A stretch of DNA of 64,000 nucleotides from Sphingopyxis sp. PAMC25046 (GTDB taxonomy: Bacteria; Pseudomonadota; Alphaproteobacteria; Sphingomonadales; Sphingomonadaceae), in contig NZ_CP039250.1 of assembly GCF_004795895.1 (NCBI RefSeq), positions 4,007,501 to 4,071,500 of the forward strand. Reading direction: 5' to 3'. Positions 36,327 through 45,129 of this stretch are shown in pieces (position 1 is the stretch's first letter; each line of letters begins with the position of its first letter). Below the pieces are notes generated by a model. That model had not been told where the DNA came from. It saw only the letters and a list, made by a program, of their open reading frames with translations, and did not search any database. The translations under genes and the position numbers were made by a program.

Positions 36327-37724
36327 CTAGGCGACCGGGCCCACTCGCTCGTCGGGTTCGAGCCGGATGAGCGGGCGCGTGCGACCGGTCATCCGGGCGA
36401 ACAGGCGCGGCACCAGCGCATGGGTCTGCGCCCAATTCCAATATTGGGTATAGGCGGGATCGGCGAGAAGATGCTTCTCTTCGGTCTTGGCGCGCCAGTA
36501 ATAGATGCCGCTGACCAGCCCGAGCAGCGCGACATTGCGCGCGCCCTCGATCCAGCCGCCCGCGGTCACGAGAAAGGGCAGCGAGCCGATCCACCATGTG
36601 ATATTCTTCGAAATATAGGCCGGGTGCCTGGTGTATTTATACGGCCCGTGCGTGATGATGCCGCGGTGCGTCAGATTCGAAAAGCGGATGCCGAACGCCA
36701 TCGTGGCCCAGCTATAGACTGCGGTGAGCAGCACCAGCAGGGTCCCCCAGACGATGAGCAGTCCCTCATGCCCCGCGAGCCAATAGCCCCAGTCGGAACC
36801 ATGGACCTGATAATCGAGCGGACCGCCGTTCATCAGGATGAAGGGGGGGTAGCAGACGAGCGCCGCGACCCACGCCATGCCATAGGGATTGGCGGTGCGG
36901 ATATGCGCGTCGAGCGGCTTCAGCGTCAATATATAGCCAACCGTCGCGATATGGACGTCGACCAGATAGAGAAAATTGATCGCCCACAGCCCGGTCAGAT
37001 AGGGATTGGCGGTAACCTCGCTCATCGGCACGGTGACGAGCCCCGAAAAATTGCCCGGGACGATCGACAACATGAAGGCGGTGAAAAAGCCCTTCACCGC
37101 CCAGGCGCGCAGATGATGCCCGATCGCCTTGCCGTCGACGGGTTGGCCCGGCGCTATGAGCCAGCGCCCGAATTGCCAGCAACCGTCGCGCGGCTCGACC
37201 ATCCGCCGGTCGAGCCACAGCATATAAGGAACCGAGACGAGGAGCAGCCACGGCGCAACGGTCTCGAGCAGGTTCATCGAAAAAGCGTAATTGCCCTCCC
37301 AATAATAACGCATCGTCGCATAGATCAGCGCGATCAGACCCCATGTCGCCCACAGGCCGGCGAGTTTGGTCAGGCTGATATCGAGCGTTTCGCGCCACGG
37401 GCGGCGCTGCGCCCAATCGATCCCGGTCGACGGATTGCGATGCACTTTGTCGACGAAGACCGACCAAAGCACCATCGGCAAACCGCAGGCGAATACGCTC
37501 GCGATCGCCGAATTCGGCCCGCTCATCGGCCCGCGCGATCCCCAATCGATGCCGAGGAAAGCCGCGATTTCCGGTGCGAAGCGCGCGATGAGCAAATAGC
37601 TTACCAAACCGGCGAGTCCGACAATGCCGACCCCCGTGCTGACCGCCGAACGCGGACGTGCGCCCGTCGGCGCGGATACGTCGCGCGGCGATTCGTTCGG
37701 GGCGGAGATAGCGGATTCGGCCAT
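36327..37724 (-). CDS. multi-span membrane protein with C-terminal ICMT/PEMT-like domain
   Basis: This is a 465-residue protein with roughly ten membrane helices. The C-terminal segment has GPYKYTRHPAYISKNITWW and later WRAKTEEKHLLADPAYTQY, the pattern of isoprenylcysteine carboxyl methyltransferase-like membrane methyltransferases (SAM-binding). The N-terminal half is a separate hydrophobic region that I do not recognise. The ATG at 37724 (MAESAISAPNESPR) is chosen; a longer reading would add unconserved-looking residues. Substrate unknown. Confidence 0.75.
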   Translation of the reverse strand: MAESAISAPNESPRDVSAPTGARPRSAVSTGVGIVGLAGLVSYLLIARFAPEIAAFLGIDWGSRGPMSGPNSAIASVFACGLPMVLWSVFVDKVHRNPSTGIDWAQRRPWRETLDISLTKLAGLWATWGLIALIYATMRYYWEGNYAFSMNLLETVAPWLLLVSVPYMLWLDRRMVEPRDGCWQFGRWLIAPGQPVDGKAIGHHLRAWAVKGFFTAFMLSIVPGNFSGLVTVPMSEVTANPYLTGLWAINFLYLVDVHIATVGYILTLKPLDAHIRTANPYGMAWVAALVCYPPFILMNGGPLDYQVHGSDWGYWLAGHEGLLIVWGTLLVLLTAVYSWATMAFGIRFSNLTHRGIITHGPYKYTRHPAYISKNITWWIGSLPFLVTAGGWIEGARNVALLGLVSGIYYWRAKTEEKHLLADPAYTQYWNWAQTHALVPRLFARMTGRTRPLIRLEPDERVGPVA

Positions 37725-37965
37725 GATATTCACCCGCTTAGCCCTAGCCCAAAAGGGTAAGCAAGCCGTCAATATAAAAGACCGATTCGCCTGTAGAATC
37801 CGGCCAAATTGGTAGCATTCGCGCAAGTTGACACCGTTCACCGCGCGATGGTTTCGATTCAACCCGACTCGGCGCGCAAAGATTCGCACGGGGCCAATTG
37901 GCCTGATAAGGCGCGCATCAATCGGGGCGGAGGGCTCCACAAAACAAACAAGATGGGGTCGCCAC

Positions 37966-39168
37966 TTGTCGTCGAAAACAACGGGCCTGCGCGATTTGCG
38001 CCAGCGCGTCTCTGCGCTGTTTCAGGACCATGAAATCTTCGTTCGCACGCACGGCCATGTCCGATTCCTGCGTGTCAGCGCCGTCTGGCAGAAACGCGTC
38101 GCGCTGATCGCCGGCATCGTGCTGCTCGCCTGGGCCGGCGCAACGCTTGCCGTGCTGATCAACCAGCTGCTCACCGCCGACGAACGCGCCGCGGTGGCGC
38201 ATCAGCAAGCAGCGGCAGCCGCGTCGGAAGCGCGTATCGCCAAATATCGTGATCGCGTCGCGGAAACCGCGGCCGATCTCGAGGAGCGCCAAGCGCTGCT
38301 CGAAAGCGTCGCCGAAACCCATTTCGGGATCGATCCGGCGGCGGTGCCCGCCGAAGCGGCGGCGCAGCAGTCAGCCGTTCCAGCCGAGCCCGTCAAGACC
38401 AGCGCGATCGATCCGAACCTGCCTCCCGAAGCGCAGATCCTCGCGCGGCTCGCCACGCGGCAGGAAGCCTTCGCGGGCCGCCTGCTCGCGGCGGTCAAGG
38501 GCCGTGCGGCGAAGGCCGAAATCGCAGTCGCAGCACTCGGCCTCAACCCCGACCGGCTCGTCCGTAACGCCGCCGCCGGCCGCGGTGGCCCCTTTATCCC
38601 CTATCGCGACCGCATGGGCAAAGCCAAGACGCTGGGCGCCAGCTTCGCGGCGCTCGACAGCGCGCTGTTCCGCATGGAGGTGCTCGAACGCACGCTGGTC
38701 GCGGTGCCGTCGGGCAATCCTGCCAACGTGATGATGATGTCATCGGGCTTCGGCTATCGCAGCGACCCCTTCACAGGCGCGGGCGCGATGCACGCGGGTC
38801 TCGACTTTCGCGGCCCGATCGGCACCCCAATCCTTGCCGCGGCGCCCGGCCGCGTCAGCTTCGTCGGCCAGAAGTCGGGCTATGGCAATGTCGTCGAGGT
38901 CGATCATGGTCAGGGTATCCTGACGCGCTATGCGCACTTGTCGGGGTTCACCGCCAAGGTCGGCACGCAGGTTACCGCCGGCCAGCAGATCGCCAAGATG
39001 GGCTCGACGGGCCGTTCGACCGGTAGTCACCTGCATTTCGAAGTCCGCCTGAACGGCGAAGCGGTCAATCCACGTAGATTCCTGGAGGCAAAAGCCGATG
39101 TTCTCGAAGTCAAAGCCGATGCCCGACAGCGAGTCGGCTCCCTCGCTGCCGCCCGCGGTGCCCGCTAA
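37966..39168 (+). CDS. M23 family metallopeptidase (peptidoglycan endopeptidase), membrane-anchored
   Basis: This protein has one N-terminal membrane helix (VALIAGIVLLAWAGATLAVLI), a coiled-coil region (AAAASEARIAKYRDRVAETA) and a C-terminal peptidase M23 domain. The zinc ligands are visible as HAGLDFRGPIGTP and HLHFEVRLNGEAVNP, with the central YAHLSGF. M23 enzymes cut peptide cross-links in peptidoglycan. The start is uncertain: TTG 37966 has a weak GGGG upstream, and a TTG at 37828 gives a longer N-terminus. Its last 71 nt overlap the bactofilin gene, a pairing known from cell-shape modules. Confidence 0.88.
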   Translation: MSSKTTGLRDLRQRVSALFQDHEIFVRTHGHVRFLRVSAVWQKRVALIAGIVLLAWAGATLAVLINQLLTADERAAVAHQQAAAAASEARIAKYRDRVAETAADLEERQALLESVAETHFGIDPAAVPAEAAAQQSAVPAEPVKTSAIDPNLPPEAQILARLATRQEAFAGRLLAAVKGRAAKAEIAVAALGLNPDRLVRNAAAGRGGPFIPYRDRMGKAKTLGASFAALDSALFRMEVLERTLVAVPSGNPANVMMMSSGFGYRSDPFTGAGAMHAGLDFRGPIGTPILAAAPGRVSFVGQKSGYGNVVEVDHGQGILTRYAHLSGFTAKVGTQVTAGQQIAKMGSTGRSTGSHLHFEVRLNGEAVNPRRFLEAKADVLEVKADARQRVGSLAAARGAR

Positions 39169-39565
39169 GATGGCGACCGGCGCGCGTCATACGACCTTTT
39201 CAATCCTTGGATCGGACGTCGTCGTCACCGGCAATGTCGCCGCCAGCGTCGACCTGCACGTCGATGGCAAGATCGAGGGCGACCTCAAATGCGCCAATCT
39301 CGTCCAGGGCGAAGCGAGCGAGATCAAGGGCGCAGTGACCGCCGAGACCGCGAAGATCGCGGGTCTGCTCGACGGGTCGATCGAAGCCAAGACGCTGATC
39401 GTTCACGCGACCGCGCGGATCACCGGCGATGTGGTCTATGAAAGCATCACCATCGAGAATGGCGGCAAAGTCGACGGCAAGCTCTCGCATCGCCGCCATG
39501 GTGCAGTGGCGGCAAAAGCGCCGCCGCCGCTGGAGGTCGTCGAGAACAAGTCGGCCGCACTCTGA
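39098..39565 (+). CDS. bactofilin (polymer-forming cytoskeletal protein)
   Basis: This is a 155-residue protein. The N-terminus is Pro/Ser-rich (MFSKSKPMPDSESAPSLPPA), then a bactofilin beta-helix at about residues 30-130 (HTTFSILGSDVVVTGNVAAS, VDGKIEGDLKCANLVQGEAS, ITIENGGKVDGKLSHR). Bactofilins polymerise without nucleotide and position cell-wall enzymes. The gene begins 71 nt inside the M23 peptidase gene in another frame, so the two proteins are very likely made together and cooperate in local wall remodelling. Confidence 0.93.
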   Translation: MFSKSKPMPDSESAPSLPPAVPAKMATGARHTTFSILGSDVVVTGNVAASVDLHVDGKIEGDLKCANLVQGEASEIKGAVTAETAKIAGLLDGSIEAKTLIVHATARITGDVVYESITIENGGKVDGKLSHRRHGAVAAKAPPPLEVVENKSAAL

Positions 39566-39603
39566 CTGGAGCCGCGCATCGGCGCGGCCCCAATAAATTT
39601 CCG

Positions 39604-41367
39604 TCATTTCGACACGGCGACCTCGCGTCCGGATGCACGCCCCGCGTCATTCTGGTGGCGCTGGACGGCGACCCTGTTCCGGCCGCTGCGCTTGGCGTCG
39701 TAAAGGGCTTCATCGGCGAGCCGGTAGAGCTGTTTGAAATCGCACGCCGGCCGCACCTCGGCGACCCCGACGCTCGCGGTCACCAGCCGCTCACCCACTG
39801 CCTCGCTATGATCGCACGCGGCGATCCCGCGCCGGATGCTTTCGGCGAAGCGGCTGAGGATGATTCCCTCCATCCCGATCGTCAGCAATCCGAACTCTTC
39901 GCCGCCCAGCCGCGCGACGGTACACATCGGCCCTTCCCAGCGTTCGATCCGGCGGCCGATACCACACAGCACCGCGTCGCCCGCCTCGTGACCGAAAATA
40001 TCGTTGATCGACTTGAACCGGTCGATGTCGACGAGGAGCAGCGCCGCCGGCAAATTGTCGGCGCGCGCGCGGTCGAGCAGCGGCGTCACGCTGTCGATGA
40101 AGCCGCGGCGGTTCGGCAGACCGGTCAGCGGGTCGCGGCGCGCCAGCTGCTGCGCCTGGGCCTCGGCATCGCGCGCATGGTCGCGCTCGATCCTCAGATA
40201 GGCAAGGCGGCGTGTCGCCGCCGCCGCGAGCCACAGCGCCTGCCACGTCGCGGCGACGAGCACGACGAGCTTCGACCCGCCGCCCCAGAAGCCGTCCTCG
40301 ATATCGACGATGTGAATGAATGCCAGCACCGCCATGGGCAGCCCCCAGGCGCCAAGGAAGTCGCGTGCCTCGATCGACCCGCGCCGCCACGCCCAGCCGA
40401 GATAGAGGACGACCATCATCAAATCGGCGATGACAAGGAGCCCGAGGAGGTCGGCGAGCGCAGCGAGGCTAGTGCCGCGGATGAGCGCCAGCGGTATGCC
40501 CGCGAGGCCGACACCGGCGCCGAGGAGGAGCGTCGTGGTCCGGAGCCCGCTGGGCACGGTGCCGCGTTCGACGGCGGTTACCGCGCTGGCGGTCGCGACG
40601 GCGATGGCGAGGCAAGCGAGGAAGGTGCCGGCCTGCGCCGTGATCGTTCCCGCAGCCCACGGCACGAGCCCCAGATGTGCCTGCGACCAGAGCGTACCCC
40701 AGAGTAGCATCGTTGCCGCCCACGCCGCCTGCCAAGCGAGATATTGGCGGCGCACCGCGACCGCGAGCGAAAGGCTGTAGATGCCGCTGACGAGCAGCAG
40801 GGTCAGCGCGGCGCCGACTGCCGCCGCCATGCCCGCCGACTGCATTCCCGCCTCGTCCTTCGTAAGGATTCGCGCCCGCACGAACTGGTGCCCCGAAAGC
40901 CCGTCGAAACGCATCGTCACCGCGGCGAGCGGCACCCCGCGACCCGGTGCCTCGAACAATATCTGTCCGCCGGCGCGCCAGTGCGAGGCGAAATCGCCGC
41001 TGCGCACCCGCTGCCAGCGCGTCGCGCCGTCGGTATAGGAGAAGCCGACCGCAAGCCTGTCGAAGCGGGAATTATGGACCATCAGTGCCAGATCGCGGCG
41101 TGGTACTGCGCCGTCGAGCGGAGCGCGTAACCACAGGCTCCCCCGCTGATAGCCCGCCGGCGCGCCGCGGCACGAAAAGCGAAGCCCGGACAAGGCGTCG
41201 TCGCCCAGCGCGGTGTCGCTCACCGCGTGGCAGAAGTCGCGTTCGACATCGAGCGCGCGCGCATGCGCGGGGGCCGCGATCAGGACGAGAAGCAGCGCCG
41301 ACAGGCCGAGCCACAGCCGGCCGCGCCACGCTTTCACCAGATCGCCAGTCGCAGTCATCTTCGCCAT
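39604..41367 (-). CDS. membrane diguanylate cyclase (GGDEF)
   Basis: This is a 587-residue protein with a signal anchor (LWLGLSALLLVLIAAPAHA), a periplasmic domain (about 30-190), seven membrane helices resembling the 7TMR-DISM layout (about 200-400), a coiled coil, and a C-terminal GGDEF domain. The active-site loop reads RLGGEEFGLL (GGEEF, functional form) near residue 493; the entry motif DPLTGLPNRRGF is near 430. It makes cyclic di-GMP. The I-site RxxD upstream of the loop is not apparent. Convergent with the bactofilin gene. Confidence 0.92.
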   Translation of the reverse strand: MAKMTATGDLVKAWRGRLWLGLSALLLVLIAAPAHARALDVERDFCHAVSDTALGDDALSGLRFSCRGAPAGYQRGSLWLRAPLDGAVPRRDLALMVHNSRFDRLAVGFSYTDGATRWQRVRSGDFASHWRAGGQILFEAPGRGVPLAAVTMRFDGLSGHQFVRARILTKDEAGMQSAGMAAAVGAALTLLLVSGIYSLSLAVAVRRQYLAWQAAWAATMLLWGTLWSQAHLGLVPWAAGTITAQAGTFLACLAIAVATASAVTAVERGTVPSGLRTTTLLLGAGVGLAGIPLALIRGTSLAALADLLGLLVIADLMMVVLYLGWAWRRGSIEARDFLGAWGLPMAVLAFIHIVDIEDGFWGGGSKLVVLVAATWQALWLAAAATRRLAYLRIERDHARDAEAQAQQLARRDPLTGLPNRRGFIDSVTPLLDRARADNLPAALLLVDIDRFKSINDIFGHEAGDAVLCGIGRRIERWEGPMCTVARLGGEEFGLLTIGMEGIILSRFAESIRRGIAACDHSEAVGERLVTASVGVAEVRPACDFKQLYRLADEALYDAKRSGRNRVAVQRHQNDAGRASGREVAVSK

Positions 41368-41413
41368 ATGACATCGATATGTTGTGAAATCTTTGCCATC
41401 GGGCAAATTCGCT

Positions 41414-41716
41414 TCAGCACACTTCGGGTCGGCCGACCCGCAGAGCGACGGCGATCCGGTCGCCGATCCCGACGCTTTCGGCTTTTTGCACCGCGCGTTT
41501 GACCGGCAACAGATAGCCTCCGCCGCGTGGAAACAGCGACGTCGCGAACTCGGTACCGCCGATGATCGCCACCACTGGCACCACGCCCCAGCCATAGCTT
41601 GCCGTCATCGCGGCATAGCGGATCGCGCCGATATGATCGTCGGGAACGGTGGCGAAGAGGAAGGGCGCCGGCCCGCGCCATTCGATGATGTCGGCCTCGA
41701 AAGTGAAGGGTTCCAT
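41414..41716 (-). CDS. DUF1905 domain protein
   Basis: This is a 100-residue protein covering the DUF1905 fold: ADIIEWRGPAPFLFATVPDD, YGWGVVPVVAIIGGTEFATS and LFPRGGGYLLPVKRAVQKAE. The start shares one base with the comM stop (TGATG at 41718-41714), so translation of this gene was coupled to comM; with comM interrupted it may now depend on other signals. Function unknown. Confidence 0.88.
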   Translation of the reverse strand: MEPFTFEADIIEWRGPAPFLFATVPDDHIGAIRYAAMTASYGWGVVPVVAIIGGTEFATSLFPRGGGYLLPVKRAVQKAESVGIGDRIAVALRVGRPEVC

Positions 41717-42589
41717 CAGTTCCTCGGCGCCTGCCGGCGATAGCTCAATGCCTCGGCGATATGGATGCGCCCCACGGATTCGGCGGCGGCAAGGTCGGCG
41801 ATCGTTCGCGCGACGCGCAGGATGCGCGTATAACCGCGCGCCGAAAGCCGCATCGCCTCGGCCGCCTGCGCGAGCAGCTTGCGTCCGGCATCATCGGGCG
41901 TCGCGACCGCTTCGAGCAGTTCGCCATCGATCTCGGCATTGGTGCGCGCCTTGTGCTGGGCATAGCGCGCGGTCTGCACATCGCGCGCCGCCGCGACGCG
42001 CGCCGCGACCTCCGCGCTGCCTTCGGCCGGCGGCGGCAGGACGAGGTCGGCGGCGCTCACCGCCTGTACTTCGACGTGCAGGTCGATCCGGTCGAGCAAG
42101 GGCCCCGAGAGCTTCGCCTGATAGTCGGCGGCGCAGCGCGGCGCGCGGCTGCACGCAAGCGCCGGATCGCCGAGGTGGCCGCAGCGGCACGGGTTCATCG
42201 CGGCGACGAGCTGGACACGCGCCGGGAAGGTGACATGCGCATTGGCGCGCGCAACGCTGACCTCGCCCGTTTCGAGCGGTTGGCGGAGCGAATCGAGCAC
42301 GCCGCGCTGGAATTCGGGAAGTTCGTCGAGGAAGAGCACGCCGAGATGCGCGAGGCTGACCTCGCCCGGCCGCACCCGCAAGCCCCCGCCGACGAGCGCG
42401 GGCATCGATGCCGAATGATGCGGGCTGCGGAAGGGCCGGGCGCGGACGAGGCGCCCGCCTTCAAGGGTCCCCGCGACCGACGCGATCATCGATACTTCGA
42501 GCGCTTCAGCGGGCGTGAGGTCGGGAAGGATGCCCGGCATGCACGCCGCCATCAGCGATTTGCCCGCGCCGGGCGGCCCCGACATCATC
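41716..42589 (-). pseudogene. comM: comM, 3' part (ATPase and C-terminal domains), separated from its 5' part by the island
   Basis: Reading leftwards, this is the ComM/YifB-type Mg-chelatase-like AAA+ ATPase from Walker A (MSGPPGAGKSLMAA) through Walker B (LGVLFLDELPEF) to the C-terminal MgCl2-binding domain (RILRVARTIADLAAAESVGR). It lacks the N-terminal Lon-like domain, which lies at 55847-56484. ComM is a helicase that helps branch migration in natural transformation. An in-frame ATG at 42675 inside the element would add 29 foreign residues before the Walker A, so a truncated ATPase could be made. Confidence 0.95.
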
Positions 42590-42610
42590 GAATACGGCAC
42601 GACGAGACCC
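42570..42610. other. attL, left junction of the island
   Basis: Chromosomal arm CGGGCG (42570-42575), core ATC (42587-42589), element arm with ACG (42599-42601) and AGACCC (42605-42610). The core ATC is the only sequence shared with the right junction. Confidence 0.85.
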
Positions 42611-42669
42611 GGAATTACTCCGGACTTCCGGCGAGGGAAACCCGCCGCTCGTTGAAAGGAAGACAACTC

Positions 42670-44256
42670 GTGCATTCACCTGCCCCTAGCGCCCTCACGG
42701 CGCCCCCGAAAGTCTACAGCTACACCCGCTTCAGCACGCCCGAACAGGCCCAAGGTGACAGCCATCGGCGCCAAACGGATGCGGCGCGCAAGTGGGCGGA
42801 TCGAAAGGGGCTGGCACTGGACGACAAGCTGTCCCTGAGCGACCTTGGTGTATCGGCCTACCGTGGCGCGAACGTCGATGTAGACAGCGGGCTTGGCGGC
42901 TTCCTCCACGCGTGCCGCGCCGGTTTGATTGGCGACGGTTCCTATCTGCTTGTCGAAAGCCTCGACCGCATATCCCGCATGACGCCCCGGCGCGCTTCGC
43001 GGCTGGTCGATGACATTGTGGACGCGGGTGTCACCATCGTCACCCTGAACGACGGGCAGGAATACGATGCCGTCCGACTGGACAGCGACCCCATGGCCCT
43101 CATCGTCTCCCTAATGGTCTCTTGGCGCGCCCATGAGGAAAGCAAAACGAAGGGGCGGCGCGTTGCGGCGGCATGGCAGGAAAAGCGCCGTCGGGTCGCT
43201 GCGGGCGAAGCGGAGCATTACACGCGCCGTGCCCCCGCGTGGCTCGTGCGGTCCGCTGAAGGCTGGCAACTTCATCCCGAACGCGCTGAAGTCGTCCGCC
43301 GTATCTACCGGGATGCCATTGCCGGAGCGGGGGAGCATATAATTGCCGTGACCCTAAACGCCGGAGGTGTCCCCGTCATGGGTCGCGGCAAGATGTGGCA
43401 CCGCTCGACCGTGTCAAAGATACTCCGCAATCCCGCTGTCATGGGAACGCTGGTCACAGGTCGTATGGACTTCAGCACCGGGAAGAAGCGGCGGACGACG
43501 GAGGAACCCGTGGCCGGTTTCTACCCTGCTGCCGTTTCGTTGGCGGACTGGGTGGCCGTCCGCGCCCTCAAAGACGGGAGCGTGGCGCGTGCGCGGGGCA
43601 AATCATCCGGCGCGCCGATCCAGAATATGCTTGCGGGCCTCGCGCGCTGTCCTGAATGCGGCGCCGCGATGACGCGCGTCTATAAGGGCGAGCGCGGCAA
43701 GGCGGGTACGCCGAAGCTGGTTTGCACCAAAGCGAAACTTGGCGCGGCACCTCATGGTTACGTTTCGGTCTCCCTAGAGGCCGTGCACGGCGCCATCGCC
43801 ACTGGCTGGGCCAAGTTCGTTGACGACATTCCAGCGGGAGACCGGGGGGAAGACCTTGACCGGGATGCACACAACCTGCGGGGAGAGATAAGTGGCACGG
43901 AGGATCACCTTGCCGACCTTCTTGAACTGCTGGACCGCACCCCGTCCCGCGCGCTGTCGGCCCGCGTCCAAGCAGCGGAGGCAAGTCTGTCTGCACTGCG
44001 GGCATCTCTGGAAGTCATCGAACAATCCCGCGCGGTCGCCGACGGGGGGCTTGCCCACTCGCGCCTAGAGGGCCTTGTGGGCGCCCTTGACGTCCCCGAA
44101 GGGGAGCCGCTGGACTTCGGCAAGATCAACGCCGCGCTCCGGCTGCTCTTCTCCGGCGTCACCGTCGATTACCGGACGGGATGGCTTCGGTTCGAATGGC
44201 GACAGGGCGGGGTCACGGAACTGATTTACGCGATGGCACCTGAGCCGCCGAATTAG
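42670..44256 (+). CDS. int: large serine recombinase (integrase of the island)
   Basis: This is a 528-residue protein. The catalytic domain starts with VYSYTRFSTPEQAQGDSHR (nucleophile Ser near residue 22), then LLVESLDRISRM and the recombinase domain. A zinc-ribbon half is visible as LARCPECGAAMTRVYKGERG near 325, but the second cysteine pair is incomplete (LVCTKAKLG). A coiled-coil (EDHLADLLELLDR) and a C-terminal domain follow. The GTG start at 42670 has AAAGGA 10 nt upstream. It lies 80 bp from attL and acts on attL/attR/attP; a recombination-directionality factor was not identified among the small genes. Confidence 0.95.
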   Translation: MHSPAPSALTAPPKVYSYTRFSTPEQAQGDSHRRQTDAARKWADRKGLALDDKLSLSDLGVSAYRGANVDVDSGLGGFLHACRAGLIGDGSYLLVESLDRISRMTPRRASRLVDDIVDAGVTIVTLNDGQEYDAVRLDSDPMALIVSLMVSWRAHEESKTKGRRVAAAWQEKRRRVAAGEAEHYTRRAPAWLVRSAEGWQLHPERAEVVRRIYRDAIAGAGEHIIAVTLNAGGVPVMGRGKMWHRSTVSKILRNPAVMGTLVTGRMDFSTGKKRRTTEEPVAGFYPAAVSLADWVAVRALKDGSVARARGKSSGAPIQNMLAGLARCPECGAAMTRVYKGERGKAGTPKLVCTKAKLGAAPHGYVSVSLEAVHGAIATGWAKFVDDIPAGDRGEDLDRDAHNLRGEISGTEDHLADLLELLDRTPSRALSARVQAAEASLSALRASLEVIEQSRAVADGGLAHSRLEGLVGALDVPEGEPLDFGKINAALRLLFSGVTVDYRTGWLRFEWRQGGVTELIYAMAPEPPN

Positions 44257-44287
44257 TCCGGGCTACCGGCCAGTGAACCATTTTCAC

Positions 44288-44301
44288 GCCATTCGAATGG
44301 C
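44288..44301. promoter_or_regulatory. perfect 14-bp palindrome, candidate operator
   Basis: GCCATTCGAATGGC is perfectly palindromic and lies 32 nt after the integrase stop. Further ATTCG/CGAAT half-sites follow at 44314-44319 (ATTCGA) and near 44344. Clustered half-sites in an AT-richer intergenic stretch suggest a repressor or antirepressor target. Confidence 0.5.
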
Positions 44302-44421
44302 ACCAAATGCGCGATTCGAACGGCCATAACCTACTGACAAGATGCGAATGAATTTCTGTTGGCACACGTTGCTTTTTCATCGTGCCACGTGAGAGAATCC
44401 CATTAGATTTCAACAAGGAGA

Positions 44422-44724
44422 ATGAATGTGCTTATCCCCGCAATCGCACCCCGGCTTATCTCGGACTTTGGGGTGGGAGAGATGTTTTACACGGGCCTGC
44501 AGCTTCAGATGGTGTGCGCTGGCGAGTGCGCCCCCGGCGACCCCTACGCCAGCACGGACAGCCTGCAACGGCTTGTTTCCGGCGGGGCGATGGAATGTCG
44601 CCAGACCGACACCGACCGATACGGGCGGGTCGTCGCCATATGCGAGGTCGGCGGCGTTGACCTATCGTGCCAACAGGTGCGGAGCGGGAACGCTATCCGG
44701 CGGTATGCCGCGATTAGCTGCTAG
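44422..44724 (+). CDS. short SNase-like (thermonuclease family) protein
   Basis: This is a 100-residue protein. The segment CRQTDTDRYGRVVAICEVGG and the following LSCQQVRSGNAIRRY match the second half of staphylococcal-nuclease-like domains (the DRYGR arginine region and the C-terminal helix). The first strands with the catalytic Asp/Arg of a full SNase domain are weak or missing, so activity is doubtful. Three cysteine pairs suggest disulfides, but no signal peptide is clear. AAGGAG precedes the ATG by 5 nt. Confidence 0.65.
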   Translation: MNVLIPAIAPRLISDFGVGEMFYTGLQLQMVCAGECAPGDPYASTDSLQRLVSGGAMECRQTDTDRYGRVVAICEVGGVDLSCQQVRSGNAIRRYAAISC

Positions 44725-44730
44725 CCCGCC

Positions 44731-45057
44731 TCAATACCCCCGGCGGACTTCCTCCAGAAACTCGTCGGCGGCTTTGCGGTTGCCGTCTCGGATGACTTGC
44801 TGCGCGTATTCAGCATCGGAGTTCGCTGTTTCGCGCAGGCAGGAAAGATACGTCTCTCCGTCCCGCACATATTGTTCGCGTGCCCATTTATCCATTTGGT
44901 AGGGCCGATAAGGTTTGGAGCACGCGCGGCTCGGGTCGTATTTCAGGTCGTATAGGAATGTGCTGAACGACCCCTTCGCTCGTAGGAAAGAGGCAGCGTT
45001 CGCGCCGGTCACGATCAGTCCAGCCGTCGCGATTGCCATGATTACCTTTTTTGACAT
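44731..45057 (-). CDS. small exported protein, function unknown
   Basis: This is a 108-residue protein with a signal peptide (MSKKVIMAIATAGLIVTGANA) and a mature part with two cysteines (SRACSKPYRPYQMDKW and ETYLSCLRETAN). GGGGGATGG precedes the ATG at 45057, which is preferred over 45081. It is convergent with the SNase-like gene. Not recognised; possibly a periplasmic exclusion or morphogenesis factor, but that is speculation. Confidence 0.65.
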   Translation of the reverse strand: MSKKVIMAIATAGLIVTGANAASFLRAKGSFSTFLYDLKYDPSRACSKPYRPYQMDKWAREQYVRDGETYLSCLRETANSDAEYAQQVIRDGNRKAADEFLEEVRRGY

Positions 45058-45129
45058 CCATCCCCCGCTATTATTGCTCAATGTGAAGCGGTCATGGTGC
45101 CAGCAAGTGGCTCGCCTTTACACGACTAA

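Noticed and set aside
44213..44416. Possible 67-residue minus-strand gene overlapping the end of the integrase gene
   Set aside because: Weak start signal, overlap with integrase coding sequence and with the palindrome at 44288; product shows no recognisable feature.
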